Assembly: GCA_044506885.1 (NCBI GenBank)
Contig: JBIQKC010000010.1
Coordinates: 1 to 64,000, forward strand
Length of the DNA stretch: 64,000 nt
DNA from: Croceibacterium_A sp044506885
GTDB taxonomy: Bacteria; Pseudomonadota; Alphaproteobacteria; Sphingomonadales; Sphingomonadaceae
Direction: 5' to 3'
Part shown: positions 52,765 to 60,739 of the stretch, one piece after another
Position numbering within the stretch: position 1 is the stretch's first letter
Layout: each line of letters begins with the position of its first letter
Made by a program: the position numbers and the translations under genes
Notes under the pieces: model-generated
Seen by the model: only the letters and a program-made list of their open reading frames with translations
What the model was told of the DNA's origin: nothing
Database searches by the model: none

Positions 52765-53670
52765 ATGAAAACGAAAAGCCCCTCTGTCAGCCCCGAGTTC
52801 TCGGTTCGCGAGTTCTTCCAGCGCTTCCCCGATGAGGACGCCTGCCTTGACCACATCATGGCGGTGCGGTTCGGCGGCACCCGTTTCGAGTGCTCGGTTT
52901 GCGGCAAGGACGCCACGCACCACAAGCTGGCGAAGCGCCGCACTTACGTTTGTGCCCATTGCGGCCACCATGTGAACCCGACCGCTGGCACCATCCTTGA
53001 GAACACGCGGACGCCACTGGTTAGCTGGTTCTACGCGATCTATCTGTTCTGCACGACGCGCCACGGTGTGAGCGGCAAGGAACTCCAGCGCCAGCTCGGG
53101 GTGACCTACAAAACCGCCTATCGCATCGGGCAGCAAATCCGCGATCTCATGACGAAGGCGCAAGGCTTCGACGCTCTGCTCGCCGGGCATATCGAACTCG
53201 ACGAAGCCTATGTCGGCGGTCGCCGGTCGGGCGGCAAGCGGGGCCGCGGTGCGCCGGGCAAGACTATCGTTATGGGCCTCGCGCAGCGCGGCGGTCGCAT
53301 GAAGGCTGTTGTCATTCCCAACGTGAAGAAGGACACGCTGCGCGACGTGGTTCTGGAGAACGTGGAGCCGGGTTCAGTTGTCTCGACGGACGAACTCTAC
53401 AGCTACGGCTTACTGACTGGCGACGGGTTCAAGCATGGCCGCGTGAAGCACGGCGCGAAGGAATATGCCTACTACGATTACCGCGCTGGCGAGACGTTCC
53501 ACGTCAACACCGTCGAAGGCTTCTGGAAGCTGTTCAAGGCGTCGGTCCGCTCAACTCACATCCAGATCAGCGCCAAGCACATGCAGCGCTATCTCGACGA
53601 ATTCACTTTCCGCGCGACGCACCGCCACCGGGTGAACGGGATGTTTGACCTTCTGGTTGGGGCGCTGTGA
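52765..53670 (+). CDS. IS1595-family transposase
   Basis: 301 residues. An N-terminal zinc ribbon has C43/C46 (FECSVCGK) and C63/C66 (YVCAHCGHH). A helical segment (SGKELQRQLGVTYKTAYR) is followed by the ISXO2-like catalytic domain with D146 (IELDEAYVGG), D209 (VVSTDELYSY) and N248/E251 (HVNTVEGFWKLFK). All core residues appear intact, so it is probably functional. No Shine-Dalgarno is seen. The 3' end overlaps the last passenger gene by 68 bases on the opposite strand. Confidence 0.93.
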   Translation: MKTKSPSVSPEFSVREFFQRFPDEDACLDHIMAVRFGGTRFECSVCGKDATHHKLAKRRTYVCAHCGHHVNPTAGTILENTRTPLVSWFYAIYLFCTTRHGVSGKELQRQLGVTYKTAYRIGQQIRDLMTKAQGFDALLAGHIELDEAYVGGRRSGGKRGRGAPGKTIVMGLAQRGGRMKAVVIPNVKKDTLRDVVLENVEPGSVVSTDELYSYGLLTGDGFKHGRVKHGAKEYAYYDYRAGETFHVNTVEGFWKLFKASVRSTHIQISAKHMQRYLDEFTFRATHRHRVNGMFDLLVGAL

Positions 53671-53794
53671 CGCGCCCCACTAGAGCCTCGAATTGAGCGC
53701 GATCGGCGGGGCCTATGCCGTCGGCTTCGGCTTGCGCCGCGAAGTCGTCCAAGCGCCCCTCAGACAAGGCCTCTGATAGCGTTAGTCGGTTCAT
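53603..53794 (-). CDS. Passenger gene 3: 63-residue acidic-helical protein
   Basis: MNRLTLSEALSEGRLDDFA is followed by a second predicted helix (GPADRAQFEALVGRV) and a Pro/Ser/Gly-rich, basic tail (PEGQTSRSPGGGASRGK). The ATG overlaps the stop of passenger gene 2 (ATGA), the standard sign of coupled translation. The 3' 68 bases are antisense to the transposase end. The function is unknown; it is small enough to be an antitoxin-like or regulatory partner, but nothing in the sequence proves that. Confidence 0.6.
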   Translation of the reverse strand: MNRLTLSEALSEGRLDDFAAQAEADGIGPADRAQFEALVGRVTAPQPEGQTSRSPGGGASRGK

Positions 53795-54543
53795 GCGGCG
53801 GCCTGTAGATAGTCAGCGTTGGGCTGATCGCTCTGTATCACACGACCGGCCTGCGAGAGAATGTTGAGGTTAGGGCCAAGCGACTCCTTGTCCTTCACGA
53901 CCGCGATGCGGACCGGGGGATTTGGCAGTTCGGCTAGATCGTGAAAGGCGGTGCTTGCCCGATTGACCGAGTTCGCCTGCGCCGCGACGGCTTGAAAAAC
54001 CACCAGCCCCGATGGACGATGCACAACGGCTGACATTTCCCAGCCCTTGGTTGAAGCCCCCTTCAATCTCTCGTTGGGCTCAATCCGCGAACCGGCAAAG
54101 ACCTCTGCCAACCGCTCCTGCAAGTAGTCCTCGATCTCTGACACGTCCTCATCTGCAATCCGGCTGTAGACGTTTGCCGCGACATTCCGCGATGCAAGCC
54201 CTACGTCACAGATCGCCCTGGTGAGTTCCCCGTGCGGTATCTTCACAAAGATACGGCGGCGGTCGGTTTCCAGTTCTTCCTCGCTAGCCGCCTTCGCGGC
54301 CTCTTTCGGAAACGAGCGCTCTGCCCCTACCGCTTCAAGTTCGCGATAGGCGTAGCCGCCGTCGTCGATCTCAAAACCATCGGGAGTGGCACGCACGCGA
54401 ACAGTAGCGGGCGCGCCGCTCGGCATGAAGACGGGCAGATTCACGTAGGCAAAGTCGCCCCATGCCGACACTCGCACGAGGTCGGCCACCGCGTCCTCAA
54501 CCGCCTTCGTGACGGTTGCGTCGGAGATCGGCAGGCTAGCCAT
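53791..54543 (-). CDS. Passenger gene 2: DUF1828-like protein
   Basis: 250 residues from ATG 54543 (ATG 54558 or 54585 possible). The N-terminal part (FAYVNLPVFMPSGAPATVRV, then RATPDGFEIDDGGYAYRELE) resembles the DUF1828 pattern of a short beta-sandwich ending in an Asp-Asp-Gly turn. A helical middle (EDVSEIEDYLQERLAEVFAG) leads to a C-terminal alpha/beta domain (WEMSAVVHRPSGLVVFQAVA, then VRIAVVKDKESLG) reminiscent of DUF1829 or a degenerate nuclease-like fold. The family call is from pattern only. The start lies inside the upstream gene (8-base overlap). Confidence 0.72.
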   Translation of the reverse strand: MASLPISDATVTKAVEDAVADLVRVSAWGDFAYVNLPVFMPSGAPATVRVRATPDGFEIDDGGYAYRELEAVGAERSFPKEAAKAASEEELETDRRRIFVKIPHGELTRAICDVGLASRNVAANVYSRIADEDVSEIEDYLQERLAEVFAGSRIEPNERLKGASTKGWEMSAVVHRPSGLVVFQAVAAQANSVNRASTAFHDLAELPNPPVRIAVVKDKESLGPNLNILSQAGRVIQSDQPNADYLQAAA

Positions 54544-55090
54544 GTCCGAACATTTCATACTCCCAAGGCGGGGGCAAAACAACACTTATGTTATTGATTC
54601 TGAACAGATTCCCGACCTCATCCCTAAGTGACTCGAAAGATTGAGGTTCTTGCTCAATGCTCATCGCTTGAGGCAGATTGCCAGCGCGCATTCTGCCCTC
54701 TGCCTCAAGCCAGTTGAGATCGAAGGAATGGTAGTGAGTCGCGCTTACGCGCTGACCGGAAACTGGCGATCCACTCCGCCGCGCGTTGGTATGGCCGCCA
54801 CGCAGGGAGCGCCACTCGTAGCGAGCCAAGGGTATCTTGCGGCGCTTTGGGCCGAGGGCCTTGAGCTCGAAGGCGACGTTCTTTTCAGGAGCGTATTTCA
54901 GGCAAACACCGTGCAGCGCGAACGCCTCTTGAACAACGCCGCCTATCGCAAGTGAGGCGATGAACCACATCGCTCCGGTTTCCGGCTCCGGGTCCGACCA
55001 ACCCGGGAAAAGAGCGATCTCCTTTCGCGCCGCAACAAGATCGGGAAGCCCCATGGCGGGAGAGTTACCCTCTCCCCGCCGCTCTGTCAT
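54536..55090 (-). CDS. Passenger gene 1: unknown 184-residue protein
   Basis: First gene of the passenger operon; its ATG is only 13 bases from the right terminal repeat. The features seen are an N-terminal helical segment (LPDLVAARKEIALFPGW), a Trp/Phe-rich stretch (GAMWFIASLAIGGVVQEAFA), a basic middle (PKRRKIPLARYEWRSLRGGH) and a conserved-looking SATHYHSFDLNWLEAEGRM. The C-terminus is an LRDEVGNLFRINNISVVLPP segment. The HYHSFD motif could be metal- or nucleic-acid-binding, but I recognise no family. It is coupled to passenger gene 2 by overlap. Confidence 0.72.
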   Translation of the reverse strand: MTERRGEGNSPAMGLPDLVAARKEIALFPGWSDPEPETGAMWFIASLAIGGVVQEAFALHGVCLKYAPEKNVAFELKALGPKRRKIPLARYEWRSLRGGHTNARRSGSPVSGQRVSATHYHSFDLNWLEAEGRMRAGNLPQAMSIEQEPQSFESLRDEVGNLFRINNISVVLPPPWEYEMFGHG

Positions 55091-55102
55091 CCTACCGACT
55101 GC

Positions 55103-55127
55103 TACATGCGGCTAGGGGATAAACGGG
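55103..55127. repeat. Right terminal inverted repeat
   Basis: Ends CTAGGGGATAAACGGG. It is the inverted copy of 52716-52740 with three differences. Confidence 0.85.
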
Positions 55128-55135
55128 TCATAATT
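55128..55135. repeat. Right 8-bp target-site duplication
   Basis: TCATAATT directly after the right terminal repeat, identical to 52708-52715. Confidence 0.9.
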
Positions 55136-55510
55136 TGTACCTTCGGCGTTCCACGCGTCGCGATGGCGCGCTTCGCCGTAATAATCGCCGTTCACGGTCT
55201 CCGTAATACCGTTAATGGTGAGGGTTCCTGAAACCGGAATTGCCTGGTGATTGCGTCTATCGCCTAAGATAGAATATTCGTTGTGGGCACTATTATAATA
55301 AGCCTGAGCGCCTTGAAGAGGTGCGGTTAGCGTGTAGACGGCAGTGAAGCTCAAGCCATTGAGGTTTGCACCGGCGTCACCGAATACGCCAGTCGTATCG
55401 GTACTATTAGTAACCACACCTTCGTAGGTGATGATATATGTTGCCGCCGACGCGGGAGCGGCGAGCACCCCCAGAGCCACGGCCGACATAGTTATCGAGA
55501 ATCGCTTCAT
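55128..55510 (-). pseudogene. 5' half of the PEPxxWA-CTERM protein gene
   Basis: ATG 55510 follows GGAGATAATC. The encoded part has a signal peptide (FSITMSAVALGVLAAPASAA), then YIITYEGVVTNSTDTTGVFG and a beta-rich, Tyr/Asn-rich mature region up to WNAEGTNYD. The reading frame then runs into the mobile element and meets a stop after PFIP. With the element and one duplication removed, it continues directly into the 3' half at 52707. Promoter and start are intact, so a truncated exported fragment without a sorting tail may still be made. Confidence 0.87.
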
Positions 55511-55884
55511 GATTATCTCCGGGTGATCGACATGTTGGGACGTCGCCTCTCAAAACACCGAACGCCTGGACGAGCGTGATGGAGAGCGGCGGCGAGAGTA
55601 CCGTGGTGAGGTCTGGTAGAGGTCTCCTTTTGGCCGCTTCAGAACCCGCGGCGTCGTTCTTGTGGTGAAGGTTTAGTCGTGCCCGGCTGGCGCCGGCATC
55701 GGTGCTGCCACCTAATTTTCGGGCGCGCGCACCCAATTTTTGGCGGAACTGTCCCGTTGCGGCACGCGGGCATTGGCTCGCCCGAATCCCGCATGTTAGG
55801 GTTAACGTGGGGATGCGACGGCCTGTCGTATGAAACGGCCTGTCGCATGAAGCGGTTGCGGCAACTTTGGGGGAATGATCGGAC
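55511..55884. other. Divergent intergenic region with a 17-bp tandem repeat
   Basis: 374 bases between the split PEP-CTERM gene and the large LuxR-type regulator. No gene is seen. It holds two adjacent 17-base copies of ACGGCCTGTCGYATGAA at 55818-55834 and 55835-55851 (one difference), 34 bases before the regulator start, a plausible regulator-binding site. GGGGGA at about 55869 is the likely ribosome site. Promoters for both divergent genes should lie here. Confidence 0.5.
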
Positions 55885-58527
55885 ATGCTGGTCGAGCGGG
55901 AGCGAATGCTCCGACGCCTGGGCGATTGGGCCGCGCGCGCGAAGAACGGTCATGGTTCGATCGCGCTGGTGAGCGGCGAGGCCGGGATCGGCAAGACCAC
56001 CCTGCTGGATGAATTCAGCCGGCGCGCGGCCGGGCAGTTCGCCATCGCCTGGGGAAGCTGCGATTCGCTGTTTACGCCACGCCCGCTTGGCCCGCTGCAC
56101 GATATGGCTTCCGCGCTCGGCCCGCGTTTGCGGGCGATCATGGCGTCGGATGCCCGGCCCTCCGATATTTTTGCCGGCGTGCTGGACGCCATCCGGCACG
56201 AAAGCGGCGTCTTCATCCTCATACTGGAGGACGTTCACTGGGCGGATCATGCCACACTCGACCTGCTGAAGTTCATCGGCCGCCGCATCGCGATGCTGAA
56301 GGTGTTCGTCGTCCTGAGCTTCCGCGATGACGAGGTTGACGAGAGCCATCCGCTGACCCAGGTCATAGGCGAACTGCCGCACAGGCATGTCGAGCGTTTG
56401 CAGTTGCAGCCGCTGTCGCGCGATGGCGTGGCGCGAATAGACGCCGAGGGTCTGTTCGACCCGGAGGAACTCGTCGCTGTTACGGGCGGCAACCCGTTCT
56501 TCGTCACGGAGATGATTGCCGCCAGACAGGCCGGCAGCACGGACGTCCCCGCCTCGATCCGCGATTCCGTCAACGCTCGCCTGAGCCGGCTGGCGGCAAA
56601 CGAGCGCACATTCCTCGAAACGATGAGCGTTATTCCGGCGCCGTTCGATCGCGATCTGATGCGCAGGATGTGCGGGGCGGAGGCGGATGCCCTCGCGATG
56701 GCCTGCGCCGACCGGCAATTGCTGGTTGAAACACTGGCGGGGAAGTTGGGATTCCGCCACGAGCTTGCCCGGCGCGCCACCATGGGCCGGTTGAACTCGG
56801 TTCAGTTGCAGGTTCTGCATGCTCGTGCGCTCCAGGCGCTTGAAGCGAACGCGGCTTCGCCGGTCGAACTCCTGGTCCACCATGCCGCGGGCGCGCTCGA
56901 CGGGGCGAAAGTCCTGCAACTGGCGCCGGCCGCAGGGAAGGCCGCTGCATCGCTGGGCGCGCACAGCGAGGCGGCGCTACATTACGAGACCGCGCTGCGC
57001 TTCGTCGACGAGGCTCCCCCGGAGCTGGCGGCCGAGCTGTATGAGAACTGGGCCTATGAAGCCGGCATCTCCCAACGGATAGACGACGATGTGATCGACG
57101 CGCGCATGCACGCGGTCGCCCTGCGGCGCGCGCTGGGCCATATGGAAAAAGTCGGCGACAACCTGCGATGGCTGTCCCGCCTGCACTGGTATCGCGGAGA
57201 GGCCGCGCAGGCGAACCGGCTGGCGAACGAAGCTGTTCGCGTCCTCGAAAGCACCCCGCCGTCGTCCGAACGCGCGATGGCCTACAGCCTGCGCGCGCAA
57301 TTGCACATGCTCAACGACCGCATGGAAGAGGCCGTCGCGTGGGGTGAGCGCGCGCTCGCGCTGGCGCGGGAAATCGGGCACGTCGAGGTCACGATTCATT
57401 CGCTGAACAACATCGGCACGGCCAAGGCCTATCTCGACCAGGCGGAGGGGGTCGGGCTGCTCGAGGAAAGTCTCGTCCTGGCGCGGGAGCATGGCTTTCA
57501 TGAGCACGCGGCGAGAGTTTACACCAATCTTGCCTGCTTCGCTCTCGACTTCCGCAAGTTCGAACTGGCCAACCGCGTCGCTACCGAAGGCATTGCTTTC
57601 GATAGTCGGTTCGATCTCGATGCCTGGGTTCACTATCTGGTCGGCGTCCTCGCCCAGTTGCGGGCCGAACAGGGGCGTTTTGCCGACGCGCGAAGGCTGG
57701 CGAAGGGGGTGCTCTCCCTCGACCGCCTGACCTTGCTTATGAAGTTGCCGGCGCAGTTGGCGCTCGCCCGTGTCGCCATCCGCACCGGCCAGCAGGATGC
57801 GAAGAGGGAACTGAGTATCGCGTTGGAGCATGCTCTCTGGACCGAGGAGACCCAATACATCGTGCCCGCGCGGTTCGCGTGGCTCGAATATGCCTGGCTC
57901 CAGGACGATCTGGAGAAAGGGCAGGAACACATCGAGAAGCTGCTCGAAATCGATCCGGTGGCGTTCAATTGCTGGTCCGAAGGGGAACTGCTGATATGGG
58001 CCGGACGCTTTGGTCGCGAGGTGGGTAATCGCCCTGCAAAAAACCTGCCCTCCGCGCTTGCCGCGGAGCTTGCCGGCGATGGATGCGCGGCAGGCGCGCT
58101 ATGGCTCGAAATCGGCTCGCCGTATGCCGCCGGTTGTGCGCACATTGCCGCGGCGGCGCAGAACCCGGCCGCGGCCCTGACCGAAGCAGCGCGGCTTTTT
58201 GCTTCGATCGGCGCGACCGGCGCTATGTCCAGGGTAAAGAGCCTGGCGGCGGCATACGGTGTCGAAAGTTCGCTCCCACGCGCGAAGCGCGGCCCTTACC
58301 GTGCGGCCCGCAGCCATCCTCTCGGGCTTACGGCCAAGGAGCAGAAACTCCTCGCGCTGATACTCGAGGGTATGAGCAACAAGGAGATTGCGCAAAACCT
58401 GTCGCGATCGGTCAGGACCGTGGAGCATCACGTTTCGTCGATTCTGAGCAAGCTGGGCGCGACCAACCGCATGGAGGCCATGGTCCGGGTGCAGAACGAG
58501 CCGTGGATTGTAGAAGACCCGGAATGA
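55885..58527 (+). CDS. Large ATP-binding LuxR-type regulator (LAL/MalT-like)
   Basis: 880 residues. An N-terminal AAA-type ATPase has the P-loop GEAGIGKTT (31-39) and Walker B ILILEDVHWAD (111-121). A long helical-repeat (TPR-like) middle and a C-terminal LuxR HTH follow (LTAKEQKLLALILEGMSNKE, IAQNLSRSVRTVEHHVSSIL). Such proteins sense a small ligand through the TPR region and activate nearby genes in an ATP-dependent way. The target is unknown: downstream is a convergent peptidase, upstream the split PEP-CTERM gene. Confidence 0.91.
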   Translation: MLVERERMLRRLGDWAARAKNGHGSIALVSGEAGIGKTTLLDEFSRRAAGQFAIAWGSCDSLFTPRPLGPLHDMASALGPRLRAIMASDARPSDIFAGVLDAIRHESGVFILILEDVHWADHATLDLLKFIGRRIAMLKVFVVLSFRDDEVDESHPLTQVIGELPHRHVERLQLQPLSRDGVARIDAEGLFDPEELVAVTGGNPFFVTEMIAARQAGSTDVPASIRDSVNARLSRLAANERTFLETMSVIPAPFDRDLMRRMCGAEADALAMACADRQLLVETLAGKLGFRHELARRATMGRLNSVQLQVLHARALQALEANAASPVELLVHHAAGALDGAKVLQLAPAAGKAAASLGAHSEAALHYETALRFVDEAPPELAAELYENWAYEAGISQRIDDDVIDARMHAVALRRALGHMEKVGDNLRWLSRLHWYRGEAAQANRLANEAVRVLESTPPSSERAMAYSLRAQLHMLNDRMEEAVAWGERALALAREIGHVEVTIHSLNNIGTAKAYLDQAEGVGLLEESLVLAREHGFHEHAARVYTNLACFALDFRKFELANRVATEGIAFDSRFDLDAWVHYLVGVLAQLRAEQGRFADARRLAKGVLSLDRLTLLMKLPAQLALARVAIRTGQQDAKRELSIALEHALWTEETQYIVPARFAWLEYAWLQDDLEKGQEHIEKLLEIDPVAFNCWSEGELLIWAGRFGREVGNRPAKNLPSALAAELAGDGCAAGALWLEIGSPYAAGCAHIAAAAQNPAAALTEAARLFASIGATGAMSRVKSLAAAYGVESSLPRAKRGPYRAARSHPLGLTAKEQKLLALILEGMSNKEIAQNLSRSVRTVEHHVSSILSKLGATNRMEAMVRVQNEPWIVEDPE

Positions 58528-58548
58528 GCGTGAATTGCCGGGGCGGCC

Positions 58549-60690
58549 TTATTCCTCCGCCAGTCCCTTTGCCCGCAGCATCGGCGCTATGTCGGGATCG
58601 CGGCCGGTGAAGTCGCGGTACATCGTGGCGTAGTCCTTGGTGTGGCCCTGGCCGAGGAAGGTGGCGCGCACGTGGTCGCCGTTGGCGCGGGTAGGGCCGC
58701 CGTTGGCTTCGATCCAGGCCCAGCCGTCGTGCGCCAGCATCTCGGTCCAGATGTAGGAATAGTACCCGGCCTGATAGCCGTGGTCCCAGATATGCCGGAA
58801 ATAGGGGGTGCGATAGCGCGGCGGGATCAGCGTGGCATCGAGCCCCATGGCGTCCAGCGCCTGCTTCTCGAACGCCATCGCGTCCTGCCGGCCATCGGCG
58901 GGGGCGAGATCGTGCCAGCGCATGTCGAGCAGCGCGGCTTCGAGCGTTTCGCCGAACGCCAGCCCCTGGTTGAAGGTGGACGCCGCCTGGATCTTCTCCA
59001 CCAGTTCCGCCGGGATCGTCTCGCCCGTTTCATGGTGTCTGGCGTAGTTGTTCAGCACTTCGGGCACGGTCGCCAGGTTCTCGTGGAACTGGCTCGGGAA
59101 CTCGACGAAATCGCGCGCGGTGTTGGTGCCCGATAGCGAGGGGTAGCGCTGGTCGGCGAAGATGCCGTGGATCGCGTGCCCGAACTCGTGGAACATCGTG
59201 ATCGTTTCGTCATAAGTCATCAGCGCCGGCTGGCCGGGCTGCGGCGCGGGCACGTTGAGCGTGTTGTGCACCACCGGCTTCAGGCCCAGCAGGTGCGACT
59301 GCTCGACGAAGTTGCCCATCCACGCGCCGCCCTGCTTGTTCGGGCGGGCGAAGGGATCGACGTAGAACAGCGCCAGCTCGCCGCCGTCCGTGTCGAACAC
59401 GGTGTAGACGCGCATGTCCGGGTGGTAGGTCGGCAGATCGGTGCGACGCTCGAAACGCACGCCGTAGAACCTGTTCATGGCGAAGAACACGCCGTCTTCC
59501 AGCGCGCGCCAGACTTCGAAATAGGGTCTGACCGCGTTCTCGTCGAAATCGTAGCGCGCCTTGCGCACCTTCTCCGCATAGAAGCCCCAGTCCCATGGCT
59601 CGATCGGGCCTTCGATGCCCTCGGCGCGGGCCATTTCCTCCAGCATCGCCTTCTCGCGCGCCTGCGTGGCGGCAAGGGCGGGGACGAAGCCGCGCATGAA
59701 TTCCAGCGCTTGTGCCGGTTCGGTCACCATGCGGTCGTACATCGCGTATGCGGCGTAGTTGGGCAGGCCGAGCAGCGCCGCCTTGCGGGCGCGCAGCTCG
59801 GCGATTTCCGCGACCGTCGCGGTGGTGTCGTATTCGTCGCCGCCAGAGGTGCGCTCGATGCTGGCCTCGAACAGCTTGCGGCGCGTTTCGCGGTTGGTCA
59901 GGCTGGCGAGCGCGGGCTGCTGGGTGGTGTTGGTGAGCGCGATGGCGAACTTGCCGGGATGGCCCATTTCCGCCGCCAGCTTGCCCGCCGCCTCGATTTC
60001 GCCGGCGCCGAGCCCGGCGAGTTCCCCGGCGGTGTCGAAGATCGGGGCCTTGGCGGCGGTCGCTTCGGTGAGGCGCTGCGAGAACGCGGTTTCGAGTTCC
60101 GCAATGCGCGCGTTCATCGCCTTCAGTTCGGCCTTCTGGCCGCGATCGAGCAGCGCGCCGGCGTGGACGAATTCGGCGTAAGTCGTTTCCAGCAGCATGG
60201 CGTCTTCGGGCGTCATGCTCATCGAAGCGCGCGCGTCGTGGACCGCCTTGACGCGGGCGAACAGGGCGTCGTCGAGGTAGATGTCGTCGTCGAGCGCGGT
60301 CAGCTGCGGGGCGAGCGCGGCCTGCGCGGCGTCGAGCGTGGGATTGGTGTTGGCCGACACGAGCTGGTCGAACACCGCCATCGCGCGGTCGAGCATCTGC
60401 CCGGCGCGCTCCATGGCGACGAGCGTATTGTCGAACGTGGGCGCTTCCGGATTGCCGGCGATGGCGTCGATCTCGGCGCGCTTGACGGCGATCGCGCGTT
60501 CGATGGCCGGCTGGAATTCGGCGTCGCCAACGGCGGCGAAATCGGGCGCGTGGAACGGCAGCGCGCTCGGCTGCGCGAAGGGGCCGGCAGCGGCTGGAAT
60601 GGCGGCGGCGCTCACGGGGCGCTCTTCCATCGGGGCGCAGGCCGACAACATGGCCGCGCAGGCAACGCCGGCGAGCAAGCGTATCGGCAT
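58549..60690 (-). CDS. dcp: M3-family metallopeptidase (peptidyl-dipeptidase, Dcp-like)
   Basis: 713 residues. The N-terminus is a lipoprotein signal (LLAGVACAAMLSACAP, lipobox LSAC), so the enzyme is probably anchored in the envelope. The catalytic zinc motif is HEFGHAIH (H501, E502, H505), with the M3 features LFYVDPFARPNKQGGAWMGN and GYYSYIWTEMLAHDGWAW. It removes dipeptides from the C-terminus of oligopeptides. ATG 60690 follows GAGGATTCCG. It converges on the LuxR-type gene. Confidence 0.92.
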   Translation of the reverse strand: MPIRLLAGVACAAMLSACAPMEERPVSAAAIPAAAGPFAQPSALPFHAPDFAAVGDAEFQPAIERAIAVKRAEIDAIAGNPEAPTFDNTLVAMERAGQMLDRAMAVFDQLVSANTNPTLDAAQAALAPQLTALDDDIYLDDALFARVKAVHDARASMSMTPEDAMLLETTYAEFVHAGALLDRGQKAELKAMNARIAELETAFSQRLTEATAAKAPIFDTAGELAGLGAGEIEAAGKLAAEMGHPGKFAIALTNTTQQPALASLTNRETRRKLFEASIERTSGGDEYDTTATVAEIAELRARKAALLGLPNYAAYAMYDRMVTEPAQALEFMRGFVPALAATQAREKAMLEEMARAEGIEGPIEPWDWGFYAEKVRKARYDFDENAVRPYFEVWRALEDGVFFAMNRFYGVRFERRTDLPTYHPDMRVYTVFDTDGGELALFYVDPFARPNKQGGAWMGNFVEQSHLLGLKPVVHNTLNVPAPQPGQPALMTYDETITMFHEFGHAIHGIFADQRYPSLSGTNTARDFVEFPSQFHENLATVPEVLNNYARHHETGETIPAELVEKIQAASTFNQGLAFGETLEAALLDMRWHDLAPADGRQDAMAFEKQALDAMGLDATLIPPRYRTPYFRHIWDHGYQAGYYSYIWTEMLAHDGWAWIEANGGPTRANGDHVRATFLGQGHTKDYATMYRDFTGRDPDIAPMLRAKGLAEE

Positions 60691-60739
60691 CGGAATCCTC
60701 CTCGATCGCCCGGCGGGCATGGTTGCATGTGCAACGGCC

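Larger units (their letters stand above)
52716..55127. mobile_element. IS1595-family element with three passenger genes (2412 bp)
   Basis: Ends are 25-bp imperfect inverted repeats (52716-52740 and 55103-55127, 22 of 25 identical, both starting CCCG), flanked by the exact duplication TCATAATT. It holds an intact IS1595-type transposase on the plus strand and, facing it, three overlapping genes (53603-55090, minus strand). The element interrupts a PEPxxWA-CTERM gene. IS1595 members with passenger genes are known; the cargo here is not one I recognise. The intact duplication and transposase suggest a recent, possibly still active, insertion. Confidence 0.9.

Noticed and set aside
52323..52943. 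A 206-codon frame running from inside the mobile element into the PEP-CTERM tail
   Set aside because: Its first part is antisense to the transposase; only the part after the duplication (52715 downward) is real, as the 3' half of a split gene.
54641..54955. A 104-codon plus-strand frame inside the passenger operon
   Set aside because: It lies antisense to passenger gene 1, which has overlap coupling with its neighbour and better codon use; no ribosome site was seen.
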